Source of the DNA: Chitinophaga pinensis
GTDB taxonomy: Bacteria; Bacteroidota; Bacteroidia; B-17B0; Aurantibacillaceae
Direction: 5' to 3'
Assembly (NCBI GenBank): GCA_945860225.1
Contig: CAMAPT010000001.1
Location: 79,078 to 143,077, forward strand
DNA length: 64,000 nt
Shown: piece after piece, positions 39,089 through 48,346 of the stretch
Layout of the letters: each line of letters opens with the position of its first letter
How positions within the stretch are numbered: position 1 is the first letter of the stretch
Translations under genes and position numbers: made by a program
The notes under the pieces: model-generated
The model's input: only the letters and a program-made list of their open reading frames with translations
The model's database searches: none
Told to the model about the DNA's origin: nothing

Positions 39089-41731
39089 ATGGGAAAAAAT
39101 TTAGTTATTGTGGAATCTCCGGCTAAAGCTAAAACTATTGAAGGTTTTTTAGGAAAGAATTTTACTGTTAAATCTAGTTTTGGCCACATTAGAGATTTGG
39201 TTAAGAAAGGATTTGGTGTTGATATAGAAAACAACTTCACCCCTACTTACGAAGTACAACCCGATAAACAAAAAGTAATTGCAGAGCTGAAAAAACTCAC
39301 TGAAGGAGCCGATATGGTTTGGTTGGCATCCGATGAGGATCGAGAGGGAGAAGCTATTAGCTGGCATTTGTACGAAACGTTAGAATTATCCAAAAAAAAC
39401 ACAAAACGTATCGTATTTCATGAAATCACTAAACCGGCCATTTTAAAAGCTATTGAAAATCCTAGAGAAATTGACATTAATTTAGTGAATGCCCAACAAG
39501 CTCGTCGTGTGTTAGACAGATTAGTTGGTTTTGAACTTTCTCCAATTTTATGGCGCAAAGTTAGGCCAAGTTTATCTGCCGGACGAGTACAATCAGTTGC
39601 TGTTCGATTAATTGTGGAAAGAGAGCGAGAAATACAAAAATTTGAATCTACTTCTGCTTATAAAGTTTCTGCCTTATTTAAGGTAGGGTCTGGCATATTA
39701 AAAGCGGAGCTTGATAAGCGCTATGCTAAAGAATCCGATGCAATGGCATTTCTAGAAAAATGCAAAAATGCCTCTTTTACTATCGAAAGCCTTGAAACAA
39801 AACCGGCAAAACGTTCTCCAGCTGCTCCATTTACCACATCTACTTTACAACAAGAAGCAGCTCGCAAATTAGGTTTTTCTGTAGCTCAAACCATGCAGAT
39901 AGCTCAGCGCTTATATGAGGCAGGTAAAATTACCTACATGAGAACAGACTCGGTTAATTTATCTGATACCGCTTTGGGACAAGCTAAACAAGCTATTAAC
40001 GAAAATTATGGTGCTAAATACCATCATCCTCGCAAATACAAAAACAAAAACAAAGGTGCTCAAGAAGCTCACGAAGCCATCAGACCAACCTATATAGACA
40101 GGACATCTGTTGATGGTGAACGAAATGAGCAACGGTTGTACGATTTGATTTGGAAAAGAACCATTGCTTCACAAATGAGTGATGCTGAATTGGAGAAAAC
40201 AACCGCAAAAGTCAATGTAAGTGGGGCTACAGAATTATTTATTGCTCAGGGCGAAGTTTTAAAATTTGATGGTTTCTTAAAAGTTTACATGGAAGGAACT
40301 GATGATGAAAATACGGATGATGAAAATTCCTCTATGCTACCTCCAATGAAAATTGGAGAACTCGTAGAAAGTCAATTCATTTCGGCAACTCAACGCTTTA
40401 CTCACCATCCGGCAAGATATTCTGAGGCTAGTTTAGTAAAAAAATTAGAAGAACTAGGAATAGGTCGTCCGTCAACTTATGCCCCGACTATTAGTACGGT
40501 TCAAAAACGTAATTATGTTGAAAAAACAGATAAAGAAGGCTGGTCAAGACAATATGTGAGTTTAAGTTTGACCAAAAAGAATATTACCAGAGAGACAAAA
40601 ATAGAAAATACAGGTGCTGAAAAAGCCAAATTATTTCCGACTGATATTGGAATGGTTGTAAATGATTTTTTACTTAAGTATTTCCCAACTATTTTAGATT
40701 TTAACTTCACTGCTAAAGTTGAAGAAGAATTTGATGAAATTGCAGAGGGGCATCTTGACTGGCAAAGCATGTTAAAAGACTTTTACACGCCATTTCACGA
40801 AACGGTAGAATCAACCACTGAAAATAGTGAACGCGCAAGTGGAGAACGCCAACTAGGAATAGATCCTGAAAGCGGTAAACCCGTAAGCGTTCGTGTAGGT
40901 CGCTTTGGACCCTTAGCACAAATTGGTGAAAGTTTTGAAGGCTCTGATGAAAAACCTAAATTTGCCAGCCTAAGAAAAAATCAAAGCATTGAAACTATTA
41001 CACTAGAAGAGGCTTTAGACTTATTTAAACTTCCAATGACGCTAGGTCATTATGATGGTAAAGAAGTAGTTGTTTCAGTTGGAAGATTTGGTCCATATAT
41101 CAAATTAGACGATGCCTTTATATCTATTCCCAAAAGTATAGATCCTTTAACGCTTGATATGGAAAAAGCGATTGAAATTATTAAAGAAAAGGAAGAGGCA
41201 GATGCACCAATTGCACATTACCAGGAAAAAGGCGTAACCAAGGGTAAAGGTCGTTTTGGTCCATTTATTAAGTATGATGGTTTATTTATCAATGTTCCAA
41301 AAGCATATAATTTCGACCATTTATCTCAAAAAGATATTGAAGAACTTATAGAGAAAAAATTAGATAAAGAAGCAAACCGATTTATACAACAATGGCCCGA
41401 AGAAAAAATTGCTATTGAAAATGGTCGATGGGGACCATTCATTAAGTTCGGGAAATTAATGTTAAAACTAATCAAAAATGGTGGTGGAAAATATACTCCT
41501 GAAGAATTGATTACAGTATCATTAGAAGATGTAAAAAAAATGATAATAGCTCAAGTGCCTAGCGCATTTGATAAAAAATCATCCAAAAAATCAACCACAT
41601 CTTCAGGAAAATCGAAAGTGGTAAAATTACCAAAAGAACCAACAAAAAAAATATCAACCTCAAAAGCAGCCTCTGCTAAAACAGCACCTAAAAAAGTGGC
41701 TGTAAAAAAAACAGTTTCAAAGAAGAGTTAA
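39089..41731 (+). CDS. topA: DNA topoisomerase I (type IA)
   Basis: An 880-residue enzyme that relaxes negative supercoils. The Toprim domain begins NLVIVESPAKAKTIEGFLG (4-22) and has SDEDREGEAI (81-90). The catalytic Tyr283 is in ITYMRTDSVNLS. After the core (to about 600) come Bacteroidota-type C-terminal repeats with the recurring 'GRFGPFIKYDGLFINVPK'-like unit (four to five copies) instead of Cys4 zinc fingers. The end is a tail of about 60 residues very rich in Lys/Ser/Thr, similar to the tail of the START-domain protein at 14887-15771. Confidence 0.95.
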   Translation: MGKNLVIVESPAKAKTIEGFLGKNFTVKSSFGHIRDLVKKGFGVDIENNFTPTYEVQPDKQKVIAELKKLTEGADMVWLASDEDREGEAISWHLYETLELSKKNTKRIVFHEITKPAILKAIENPREIDINLVNAQQARRVLDRLVGFELSPILWRKVRPSLSAGRVQSVAVRLIVEREREIQKFESTSAYKVSALFKVGSGILKAELDKRYAKESDAMAFLEKCKNASFTIESLETKPAKRSPAAPFTTSTLQQEAARKLGFSVAQTMQIAQRLYEAGKITYMRTDSVNLSDTALGQAKQAINENYGAKYHHPRKYKNKNKGAQEAHEAIRPTYIDRTSVDGERNEQRLYDLIWKRTIASQMSDAELEKTTAKVNVSGATELFIAQGEVLKFDGFLKVYMEGTDDENTDDENSSMLPPMKIGELVESQFISATQRFTHHPARYSEASLVKKLEELGIGRPSTYAPTISTVQKRNYVEKTDKEGWSRQYVSLSLTKKNITRETKIENTGAEKAKLFPTDIGMVVNDFLLKYFPTILDFNFTAKVEEEFDEIAEGHLDWQSMLKDFYTPFHETVESTTENSERASGERQLGIDPESGKPVSVRVGRFGPLAQIGESFEGSDEKPKFASLRKNQSIETITLEEALDLFKLPMTLGHYDGKEVVVSVGRFGPYIKLDDAFISIPKSIDPLTLDMEKAIEIIKEKEEADAPIAHYQEKGVTKGKGRFGPFIKYDGLFINVPKAYNFDHLSQKDIEELIEKKLDKEANRFIQQWPEEKIAIENGRWGPFIKFGKLMLKLIKNGGGKYTPEELITVSLEDVKKMIIAQVPSAFDKKSSKKSTTSSGKSKVVKLPKEPTKKISTSKAASAKTAPKKVAVKKTVSKKS

Positions 41732-41749
41732 TTTAATCTCTTCTTTGAA
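41716..41749 (+). other. perfect 12-bp inverted repeat spanning the topA stop codon
   Basis: TTCAAAGAAGAG (41716-41727) is repeated exactly in inverted form (CTCTTCTTTGAA, 41738-41749) around a 10-base loop containing the stop codon. No T tract follows on the + strand, so it is not a standard intrinsic terminator. It may protect the mRNA 3' end. Confidence 0.5.
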
Positions 41750-42136
41750 CACTATCCTACTTAATGATTTGAGTTAAATTCATTTTTAACTACTAACTTC
41801 TTAATCTGTTTAAATCAAAATTGATTCAAACAGATTAAAAAACATGTAACAATTTCTTGTTATTTCTCGTAAAATAAATAAGAAGATTGTTATAATTCAA
41901 TTCGGGTTCTTATCCTTGTTTATTATTTTATTAAAGATTTCGTCTTTTAAAATTCCGAACTCAGCCCAATAAATAGATGTGGTTTGGTGTTGGTTTTTCA
42001 GGTTAATGCAATTTTATTATTGCGTTAAATCATGTCAGCCAAGGAGAGGTATCATAGTTGATTGTCCGTATAAATCATATTTTCGCGCGAAGATAAAAGT
42101 CAATAAATAGATAACTTACAATTTAATATTACTGTC
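41732..42136. other. 405-base intergenic region between topA and the thiolase gene
   Basis: Besides the hairpin at the topA stop, it contains a second inverted repeat (41801-41838). A candidate promoter box for the thiolase gene is TATTTTCG at about 42078-42085. The interior (41840-42060) is AT-rich with no RNA gene or convincing reading frame; a 38-codon open stretch on the minus strand (41897-42013) is within chance. Confidence 0.35.
41801..41838. repeat. 11-bp inverted repeat downstream of topA
   Basis: TTAATCTGTTT (41801-41811) pairs with AAACAGATTAA (41828-41838). After one mismatch, AATC/GATT extends the stem. No T run follows on either strand, so its role (operator, RNA hairpin, weak terminator) is open. 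Confidence 0.45.
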
Positions 42137-43303
42137 ATGAAAAACAAAAATCAACTTGGGGTTTATATCAGGGGAATTGGTCAACTTAAAGTTGAAAAAC
42201 ATTCTGACCTGAGTATAAGAGAAATGGGCGCAATGGCGATAAAAAATGCCATGAAAGATGCAAATGTTGAAACAATAGATGCGATTTATTTGGGTAACAT
42301 GCTTTCGGGTATGATTTCTAATCAACAACACCTTGGCCCTTTAGTAGCTTGTCAAGCAGGTCTTAAAGGTGTTGAGTCTGTAACCTTAGAAGCAGCCTGT
42401 GGTTCTGGAGGAGCAGCACTCAGAGCTGGATTTTTAGCAATTATGAGTGGCTTGTGCGAAAACGTGGTAGTTTGCGGTTTGGAAAAAATGTCGCACTTAG
42501 ATAAAGATTTTATCAGTCGCTCTATTGCTACTGCATCCGATTGGGAAACAGAAGGAGGCAATGGAGAAACATTTGTGACCCTCAATTCTAAGTTAATGGA
42601 TATGTATATCAAAAAATACAATATTTGCCCAAACTCATTTGGTATGTTTGCTATAAATGCGCACAATAATGGGTTTACCAATTCCAATGCTTTATTCAAC
42701 AAAAAAATAAGCACGAATGATTATTTAAACTCAAAATTCATTTCAGGTAATGTTCGTTTATACGATGCTTCTCCTATATGTGATGGGGCTGCTGCTGTCG
42801 TCTTGTCCAAATATCCGGCGCCAGAAAAAGACATACAAGTGAAAATAACAGCATCAGCTTGTTCTACCGAATTTGTAGGCATCAATGACAGAAGTTCGCC
42901 TCTTAGTGCAGAAGGCGTTAAGCGTTCGGGCGAAAAAGCATATAAAATGGCGGGAATAACGGCTAAAGACGTTGATTTTTTTGAGTGCCATGATGCTTAT
43001 TCAATTATCTCGACACTATCACTCGAAGCGATGGGATTTGCAGAGCCCGGTGAAGGATGGAAACTAGCAGAAGATGGGGAAATTTTTTTAAATGGAAAAA
43101 TTCCTATTTCAACATTTGGAGGATTAAAAGCAAGGGGGCATGCCATTGGAGCTTCGGGCGTATATCAAGCTGTTGAAGCCTATTTACAGCTCACCGGCCA
43201 AGCATCAGAAAACCAAATAAAAAAAGAAGCACGTATTGGGCTTTTGCAAAGTATTGGAGGCACAGCATCCACAACCATTACACATGTTATGGTTAGACAA
43301 TAA
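42137..43303 (+). CDS. SCP-x/archaeal-type thiolase family protein
   Basis: This 388-residue thiolase has the nucleophile Cys88 in LEAACGSGGAALRAG, the mid-chain catalytic-loop motif ECHDAYSIISTL and the His motif GGLKARGHAIGASG near residue 340. The usual second active-site Cys is replaced in GGTAST near the C-terminus, as in SCP2-type and archaeal thiolases. Members condense or cleave acyl-CoA, and some need a DUF35 OB-fold partner that is not encoded nearby. The gene appears monocistronic. The exact reaction is uncertain. Confidence 0.8.
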   Translation: MKNKNQLGVYIRGIGQLKVEKHSDLSIREMGAMAIKNAMKDANVETIDAIYLGNMLSGMISNQQHLGPLVACQAGLKGVESVTLEAACGSGGAALRAGFLAIMSGLCENVVVCGLEKMSHLDKDFISRSIATASDWETEGGNGETFVTLNSKLMDMYIKKYNICPNSFGMFAINAHNNGFTNSNALFNKKISTNDYLNSKFISGNVRLYDASPICDGAAAVVLSKYPAPEKDIQVKITASACSTEFVGINDRSSPLSAEGVKRSGEKAYKMAGITAKDVDFFECHDAYSIISTLSLEAMGFAEPGEGWKLAEDGEIFLNGKIPISTFGGLKARGHAIGASGVYQAVEAYLQLTGQASENQIKKEARIGLLQSIGGTASTTITHVMVRQ

Positions 43304-43378
43304 ATATCTTTTAAACCCACTGTAAATAAACTAAAATCATTATGTAAAAACTAAGTTAGATGTTTTTCCGAATTATTT

Positions 43379-43386
43379 TATCTTTG
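43379..43386 (+). promoter_or_regulatory. -7 promoter box for the RNA uracil methyltransferase gene (near-leaderless)
   Basis: TATCTTTG is an exact TAnnTTTG match followed by C. The ATG at 43394 begins 8 bases after the box, so the 5' leader should be 0-3 bases. Confidence 0.55.
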
Positions 43387-43393
43387 CCGCCTT

Positions 43394-44800
43394 ATGAGTA
43401 AAATAAAGAAAAACATTTTTATTGAAAATGCAGAAATTGTAGATATTTCATCAGAAGGAAAATCGGTAGCAAAAGTAGATGGAATGGTTATTTTTGTGGA
43501 TGGAGGTGTGCCGGGAGATATAGCTGACGTCATGATAACCCGAAAAAAAAACAATTATGCCGAAGGTTACATAGTTACTTTAAAATCTACTTCTCCTAAC
43601 CGTTTGGAATCTAAATGCGAACATTTTGGCCATTGCGGTGGCTGTAAATGGCAAAATATGGATTACCAAACACAGTTATTGTTTAAGCAAAAAACTGTAG
43701 CAGATGCATTGACTCGTATAGGTAAGTTAGATGTTTCAACAATGAAACCTATTGTACCAAACACTGATAACTATTTTTACAGAAATAAACTCGAATTTTC
43801 ATTTTCTGATAAAAAATGGCTTACGAATGAAGAAATAAAAAGCGGTGAAACTATTGATAATCGTAACGCATTAGGTTTTCACATCCCAAAAATGTTTGAT
43901 AAAATTTTAGACATTAAAAACTGTTATTTACAACCCGAACCATCAAACTCTATAAGAAATGAGATTAGGCATTTCGCCAATAAAAACAACCTATCATTTT
44001 TTAACATCCGAAACAAGGCAGGTTTACTACGAACATTGATGATTCGGACATCAAGTAATGGCGAACTAATGGTATTGATTCAGTTTTACGAAAATGAGCC
44101 GGACAACATACTGTTGTTATTAAACCATTTAAAAATTACATTCCCTCAAATTACCTCCCTCCAATATGTAATTAACCAAAAAGGAAATGACACACTTCAA
44201 GATTTAGAGATTATCACATTTAGTGGGCGTGATTATATTTTTGAAGAAATGGAAGGGCTCAAATTTAAAATTAGCGCCAAATCTTTTTATCAAACTAATT
44301 CGCAACAAGCTTATGAATTATATAAAATCACCCGTGATTTATGCGAATTAACAGGTAATGAAATCGTTTATGATTTATATACAGGAACCGGTACCATTGC
44401 AAACTTTGTGGCAAGAAATACAAAAAAGGTAATAGGGGTTGAATATATAGAAGATGCTGTAATTGATGCCAGAAACAATTCTGAGTTGAATGAAATTACA
44501 AACACTCAATTTTATTCTGGAGACATGAAAGATGTTTTGAATACAGATTTTATTGCAAAACACGGTAAACCTGATGTTATAATCACAGACCCTCCAAGGG
44601 CTGGTATGCATGAAGATGTTGTGAGCGTTATTTTGAAAGCTGCTCCTCAAAAAATAGTGTATGTGAGTTGCAATGCCTCAACACAAGCCAGAGATTTATC
44701 TATGATGGTTAATGATTATGTTATAAAAGAAATAAGACCTGTAGACATGTTTCCACAAACCGCGCATGTTGAAAATGTAGTGCTTTTGATTAAAAAATAA
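43394..44800 (+). CDS. RlmD/TrmA-family RNA (uracil-5-)-methyltransferase
   Basis: A 468-residue enzyme. An N-terminal TRAM domain spans about 1-65. Iron-sulfur cluster ligands lie in CEHFGHCGGCKWQ (Cys75, Cys81, Cys84), with a fourth Cys probably in DIKNCYLQ. The SAM core has YDLYTGTGTIANFVA, and the PDVIITDPPRAGMHE motif follows. The catalytic nucleophile is in YVSCNASTQARDL near residue 424. It makes m5U in 23S rRNA or tRNA; the 23S U1939-type role (RlmD) is likelier for cluster-containing members, but position specificity cannot be read here. Confidence 0.9.
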   Translation: MSKIKKNIFIENAEIVDISSEGKSVAKVDGMVIFVDGGVPGDIADVMITRKKNNYAEGYIVTLKSTSPNRLESKCEHFGHCGGCKWQNMDYQTQLLFKQKTVADALTRIGKLDVSTMKPIVPNTDNYFYRNKLEFSFSDKKWLTNEEIKSGETIDNRNALGFHIPKMFDKILDIKNCYLQPEPSNSIRNEIRHFANKNNLSFFNIRNKAGLLRTLMIRTSSNGELMVLIQFYENEPDNILLLLNHLKITFPQITSLQYVINQKGNDTLQDLEIITFSGRDYIFEEMEGLKFKISAKSFYQTNSQQAYELYKITRDLCELTGNEIVYDLYTGTGTIANFVARNTKKVIGVEYIEDAVIDARNNSELNEITNTQFYSGDMKDVLNTDFIAKHGKPDVIITDPPRAGMHEDVVSVILKAAPQKIVYVSCNASTQARDLSMMVNDYVIKEIRPVDMFPQTAHVENVVLLIKK

Positions 44801-44903
44801 ATAGTTAATTTTATAGAAAATTGATGTAACTATTTTAGAAAATATAAGTTTAATAATAATAGAAATTTAATTGTAGTCATTAACCTCTTAATAATTGATA
44901 GAT

Positions 44904-45188
44904 ATGAGTAATACATTTGAAGTGATAGAAAAGGAAATAATTGGGACATTAAAATTTCCTCATGATGAAGTTTTATCCGATGCTGAATTGATAACTGAAA
45001 GAAATTTAGAGCTTAAAAGAGCTTTATCTTTAGGCAATTTAGAACACACCAAAATAAAAATTTATTTTGAAGACGATAAATCTCGAAAATTAGTTGAAAC
45101 AACTGTTTGGGGTGTTACCGATAAAAGAGTCATCTTAAAACAAGGTGTTGTCATTCCTATTAATAGGGTTCATAAAATTTCTATATAA
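44904..45188 (+). CDS. conserved small hypothetical protein
   Basis: 94 residues from the ATG at 44904 (MSNTFEVIEKEIIG); a TTG three codons earlier is less likely. The protein is soluble and charged. The first half is helical (SDAELITERNLELKRALSLG), and the second half is beta-rich (KIKIYFEDDKSRKLVETTVW, then GVTDKRVILKQGVVIPINRV), resembling a small barrel like those that bind RNA or nucleotides. I recall similar proteins across Flavobacteriia but know no function. It has its own downstream terminator and no operon partner. Confidence 0.6.
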   Translation: MSNTFEVIEKEIIGTLKFPHDEVLSDAELITERNLELKRALSLGNLEHTKIKIYFEDDKSRKLVETTVWGVTDKRVILKQGVVIPINRVHKISI

Positions 45189-45211
45189 AATTCGCCCAGT
45201 TTTAACAGAGG

Positions 45212-45237
45212 AGGCTGTCTCAAAAGGGCAGTCTTTT
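45212..45237 (+). terminator. intrinsic terminator after the 44904-45188 gene
   Basis: AGGCTGTC (45212-45219) pairs with GGCAGTCT (45227-45234), with two G-T pairs, around a TCAAAAG loop. T residues follow. The sequence is related to the stems at 25225 and 56045. Confidence 0.75.
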
Positions 45238-45318
45238 ATGTTTCTGTTATACTGTGTAAAAAATTGGCATGCCGTATAATTGTTTCATCATATCCCCAAC
45301 CATGAAAAATCAAAAGAA

Positions 45319-45930
45319 GTGAAATTGTTCATTAGGCCTCCTCAAATAATTAGACATTTTTATAAAGATGCCTTATGGCGAATGAATAAACATGAGCCTA
45401 AAATTTTCCTTACTTTTGATGATGGACCAATTCCAGAACTAACACCTTGGATATTAGATTTATTAAAAAAATATCAGATAAAGGCGACTTTTTTTTGTGT
45501 TGGAGAAAACATTGATAAATATCCAGATATTTTCAATCATATTATCAAAGATGGCCATCAAGTTGGAAACCATACATACAATCATCTAAAAGGCTGGAAC
45601 GTTACCACCAATTCTTACATTGAAAATGTAATGAAATGTCAAACCGCCATTACATCAAATTTATTCAGACCACCTTATGGGAAAATTTCAAAAAGTCAGC
45701 ACAAAATCTTAGTTCGTCATTTTAAAGTCGTATTTTGGGATGTATTAAGTTATGATTATGATTCATTTACGTCACCAGAAGAATGTTTGAAAAATTGCAT
45801 TCACTATTCAAGAAACGGCTCTATTGTTGTTTTTCATGATAATTTAAAAGCTGAACATAATTTAAAATATACCTTACCCCTCTTTATTGAACATTTTTTA
45901 AACTTAAATTATAAATTTGATTTGCTTTGA
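45319..45930 (+). CDS. polysaccharide deacetylase (NodB homology domain)
   Basis: 203 residues from the GTG at 45319, chosen because the family starts with 'KLFIRPPQIIRHFYKDALWR'; a TTG at 45280 would add 13 odd residues. The metal site has FLTFDDGP (the Asp pair) and HTYNH within QVGNHTYNHLKGW. The RPPYGKIS motif and the C-terminal IVVFHDN complete the family set. No signal peptide is seen. It removes acetyl groups from N-acetyl sugars such as peptidoglycan or surface glycans. Its stop overlaps the next start (TTGA). Confidence 0.85.
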   Translation: MKLFIRPPQIIRHFYKDALWRMNKHEPKIFLTFDDGPIPELTPWILDLLKKYQIKATFFCVGENIDKYPDIFNHIIKDGHQVGNHTYNHLKGWNVTTNSYIENVMKCQTAITSNLFRPPYGKISKSQHKILVRHFKVVFWDVLSYDYDSFTSPEECLKNCIHYSRNGSIVVFHDNLKAEHNLKYTLPLFIEHFLNLNYKFDLL

Positions 45931-46280
45931 AAACAAAAAATCTTAATTACTTATTAATTCTATTACTTGCAACCATCATTGCTTGTAAAAACACCTCTAC
46001 AGAAACCACCTCATCATTTAAAGTTTGGGGAAATTGTGAGCAATGCAAAAGCACCATAGAATCTTCTTGTAATGTAAATGGAGTTGTTCAAAAAGATTGG
46101 AATGTTGATTCTAAAATCATGACCATTACATTCGATACTGCCAAAATTAAATTACATGCCATTCAAAAGTTAATTGCCAAATCTGGTTACGATAACGATG
46201 GTTTTATTGGAGATAATACAACATATTCCAATCTAGTAGAGTGTTGTCAATACGATCGTAAACCAACTGATTTAAAATAA
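45927..46280 (+). CDS. HMA-domain lipoprotein
   Basis: A 117-residue protein read from a TTG that overlaps the previous stop in TTGA, which indicates translational coupling. The signal peptide has the lipobox TIIAC (Cys20). The mature part is a heavy-metal-associated domain with GNCEQC (Cys37, Cys40) and the fold KIMTITFDTAKIKLHAIQKL then IAKSGYDND. A further CC pair (VECCQYDR) near the C-terminus may add metal ligands. A periplasmic copper or zinc binding role is inferred. Confidence 0.75.
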   Translation: MKTKNLNYLLILLLATIIACKNTSTETTSSFKVWGNCEQCKSTIESSCNVNGVVQKDWNVDSKIMTITFDTAKIKLHAIQKLIAKSGYDNDGFIGDNTTYSNLVECCQYDRKPTDLK

Positions 46281-46283
46281 AAA

Positions 46284-47570
46284 ATGTATGTAATAATTAT
46301 TAAACAGTGGACAATTTATAAAGCAATGCTTGCTTTTCTTGTTTTAGCATTGTTTAGTTGTGCACCAAAAAAAATCAATCAATCTACATTTAGTAATCTT
46401 TACAAAAAAGGTCAGCATGATTTTAATGATAAGTTCATAATTTATCACCTCAATGATAGTGTTAGTAAACTGTTTTTCGACTTTTCTAATGAACGTTTCC
46501 TTTATAAAAAGGCAGATACAAACGCTCATTATTACAGTAACATAAAAGTATTCTTAAAAATTAAATCTGTAGATGACTTGAATCTTGTTAAAGATACTTC
46601 CTCACTAATTATATATGATAAACAAGACCATAATTTATCCAAACAACTATCTGGCAGCCTCTTATTTAAACTAAAAAAAGGGACTAGTTATTACATTGAT
46701 ATAGACATTAGAGATATTAATAAAAAGGTTAATTATACGTCTACTGTATTTTCAGATAAGACAACTCGTTTTTTGAGACAAAATTTTTTAATATCAAATA
46801 ATAACGGAGATATTTTTTTTTCTTCCCATTACAAACCAAACGAAAAGGTTGTCGTACATACTAATATAAATAAAGATACATCGTATCAAATAGACTGTTT
46901 TAATTCTAATTTTAATTTAGCATCCCCTCCATTTTCTTCTGAACCAATGCCCCATTTCAGTTATAAGCCAGATTCTAGCTATCTACTAAGTACAAATAAT
47001 CAAAAATTAGAAATTTTATTATCTAAAAAAGGGTTTTACCATCTAAAAACAAATCATACAACAAAAGATGGAGTTACTTTTTTTGTATTTGATTCGGTGT
47101 TTCCTAAACTGAAAAATACAGAGAAAATGATTTTAGCAACAAGGTATGTTATGGCTAAAAAAGAATTTGACGGATGCATGGCCTCAAATAATAAAAAAGA
47201 ATGTATCGATAAATTTTGGTTGGATATTGGAGGTAATACAGACAAAGCCAAAGAACTCATTAAAAAATATTATGGAAGGGTACAAGAAGCAAATATATTA
47301 TTTACAAGTTTTAAAGAAGGCTGGAAAACCGACCGAGGTATGATATACATTATATTTGGTCCTCCAAATAAAGTTTCTAAAACAAAAAATGAAGAGATTT
47401 GGACTTATGGTGAAATAGACAATAGTAATTCGATTATTTTTTATTTTGTAAAAGTAATTAATCCTTTTACGGACAATGATTACTATTTACAACGAAATGA
47501 AACTCTAAAAGAACCCTGGTATCAAGCAGTGGATTCGTGGAGGCAAGGTAAAATATATCTAGGAAAATGA
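46284..47570 (+). CDS. GWxTD domain lipoprotein
   Basis: A 428-residue protein beginning 4 bases after the HMA gene stop. After a membrane segment the lipobox is LFSC (Cys26). The middle is beta-rich. The GWxTD domain lies in the C-terminal third: ATRYVMAKKEFDGCM, then FWLDIGG, then GWKTDRGMIYIIFGPPNKV and IWTYG. GWxTD proteins are common in Bacteroidota, and their function is not established. The three genes from the deacetylase onward appear to be one operon with tight spacing. Confidence 0.8.
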   Translation: MYVIIIKQWTIYKAMLAFLVLALFSCAPKKINQSTFSNLYKKGQHDFNDKFIIYHLNDSVSKLFFDFSNERFLYKKADTNAHYYSNIKVFLKIKSVDDLNLVKDTSSLIIYDKQDHNLSKQLSGSLLFKLKKGTSYYIDIDIRDINKKVNYTSTVFSDKTTRFLRQNFLISNNNGDIFFSSHYKPNEKVVVHTNINKDTSYQIDCFNSNFNLASPPFSSEPMPHFSYKPDSSYLLSTNNQKLEILLSKKGFYHLKTNHTTKDGVTFFVFDSVFPKLKNTEKMILATRYVMAKKEFDGCMASNNKKECIDKFWLDIGGNTDKAKELIKKYYGRVQEANILFTSFKEGWKTDRGMIYIIFGPPNKVSKTKNEEIWTYGEIDNSNSIIFYFVKVINPFTDNDYYLQRNETLKEPWYQAVDSWRQGKIYLGK

Positions 47571-47581
47571 ACTAGAAACTG

Positions 47582-47612
47582 ATAAAATATAGCGATATAA
47601 ACGCTATTTTAT
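47582..47612. terminator. bidirectional terminator-like stem between convergent genes
   Basis: ATAAAATA plus AGCG (47582-47594, with a 2-base bulge) pairs with CGCT and ATTTTAT (47602-47612) around an ATATAAA loop. It lies between the convergent GWxTD and lipB genes, and the lipB stop codon is inside the right arm. Confidence 0.45.
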
Positions 47613-48328
47613 AAAATGTCTTTTGAAACTAACTGGCAATTAAAAAGCGAACTGAAATGCTTTTTTAACTTTTCCTTGATTTGATTCATATCAACATCCT
47701 CTCCTAATTCTTTATTCAAACTCGTAACAGATTTATCTTGTATACCACAAGGGATAATATTTGAAAAATAATCTAGGTTAGCATTTACGTTAAATCCCCA
47801 ACCATGCATTGTTACCCATCGACTGCAACGAACTCCCATAGCACAAATTTTTCGAGCTTTAAAAACATTATCAGCATCTAACCATACACCGGTTTCTCCA
47901 TGACTTCTTCCTGCTTTAATGCCATATTCATCTAAGGTCAGGATAATGGTTTCTTCTAACAATCGAAGATATTTATGAATATCCGTAAAAAAATGATCTA
48001 AATCTAAAATAGGATAAGCAACCAATTGTCCAGGTCCGTGATACGTAATGTCTCCTCCACGATTAATTTTATAATAAGTCGCTTGCTTATTCTCTAACTC
48101 CTTACTATTGATTAACAAATGAGAGGCATCACCACTTTTTCCTAGTGTATAAACATGAGGGTGCTCAACAAATAATAAATGATTGGTTGTTTCAATCTGT
48201 TCAGTAGCTTCCAAATTACGATTCGTAATTTTTTGTGCTATTGTATTGTTAAATATATTTTCTTGATAATCCCAACATGTTTTATAATCCATCAATCCAA
48301 GATCTTCAAAAAACACGTGCTTTTTCAA
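47609..48328 (-). CDS. lipB: lipoyl(octanoyl) transferase LipB
   Basis: A 239-residue enzyme that moves octanoyl groups from ACP to lipoyl domains. The family blocks are visible: HPHVYTLGKSGDASHLL (about residues 55-72), RGGDITYHGPGQLVAYPILD, the catalytic Lys in ARKICAMGVRCSRWVTMHGW, and the catalytic Cys in NIIPCGIQDKSVTSL. It is 18 bases from the next gene upstream on the same strand. Confidence 0.93.
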   Translation of the reverse strand: MKKHVFFEDLGLMDYKTCWDYQENIFNNTIAQKITNRNLEATEQIETTNHLLFVEHPHVYTLGKSGDASHLLINSKELENKQATYYKINRGGDITYHGPGQLVAYPILDLDHFFTDIHKYLRLLEETIILTLDEYGIKAGRSHGETGVWLDADNVFKARKICAMGVRCSRWVTMHGWGFNVNANLDYFSNIIPCGIQDKSVTSLNKELGEDVDMNQIKEKLKKHFSSLFNCQLVSKDIL

Positions 48329-48346
48329 TATATATAAGTTAATTTA

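Noticed and set aside
41897-42013. Minus-strand 38-codon open stretch with protein-like sequence in the topA-thiolase gap
   Set aside because: No start codon, and a run of this length is expected by chance in AT-rich DNA.
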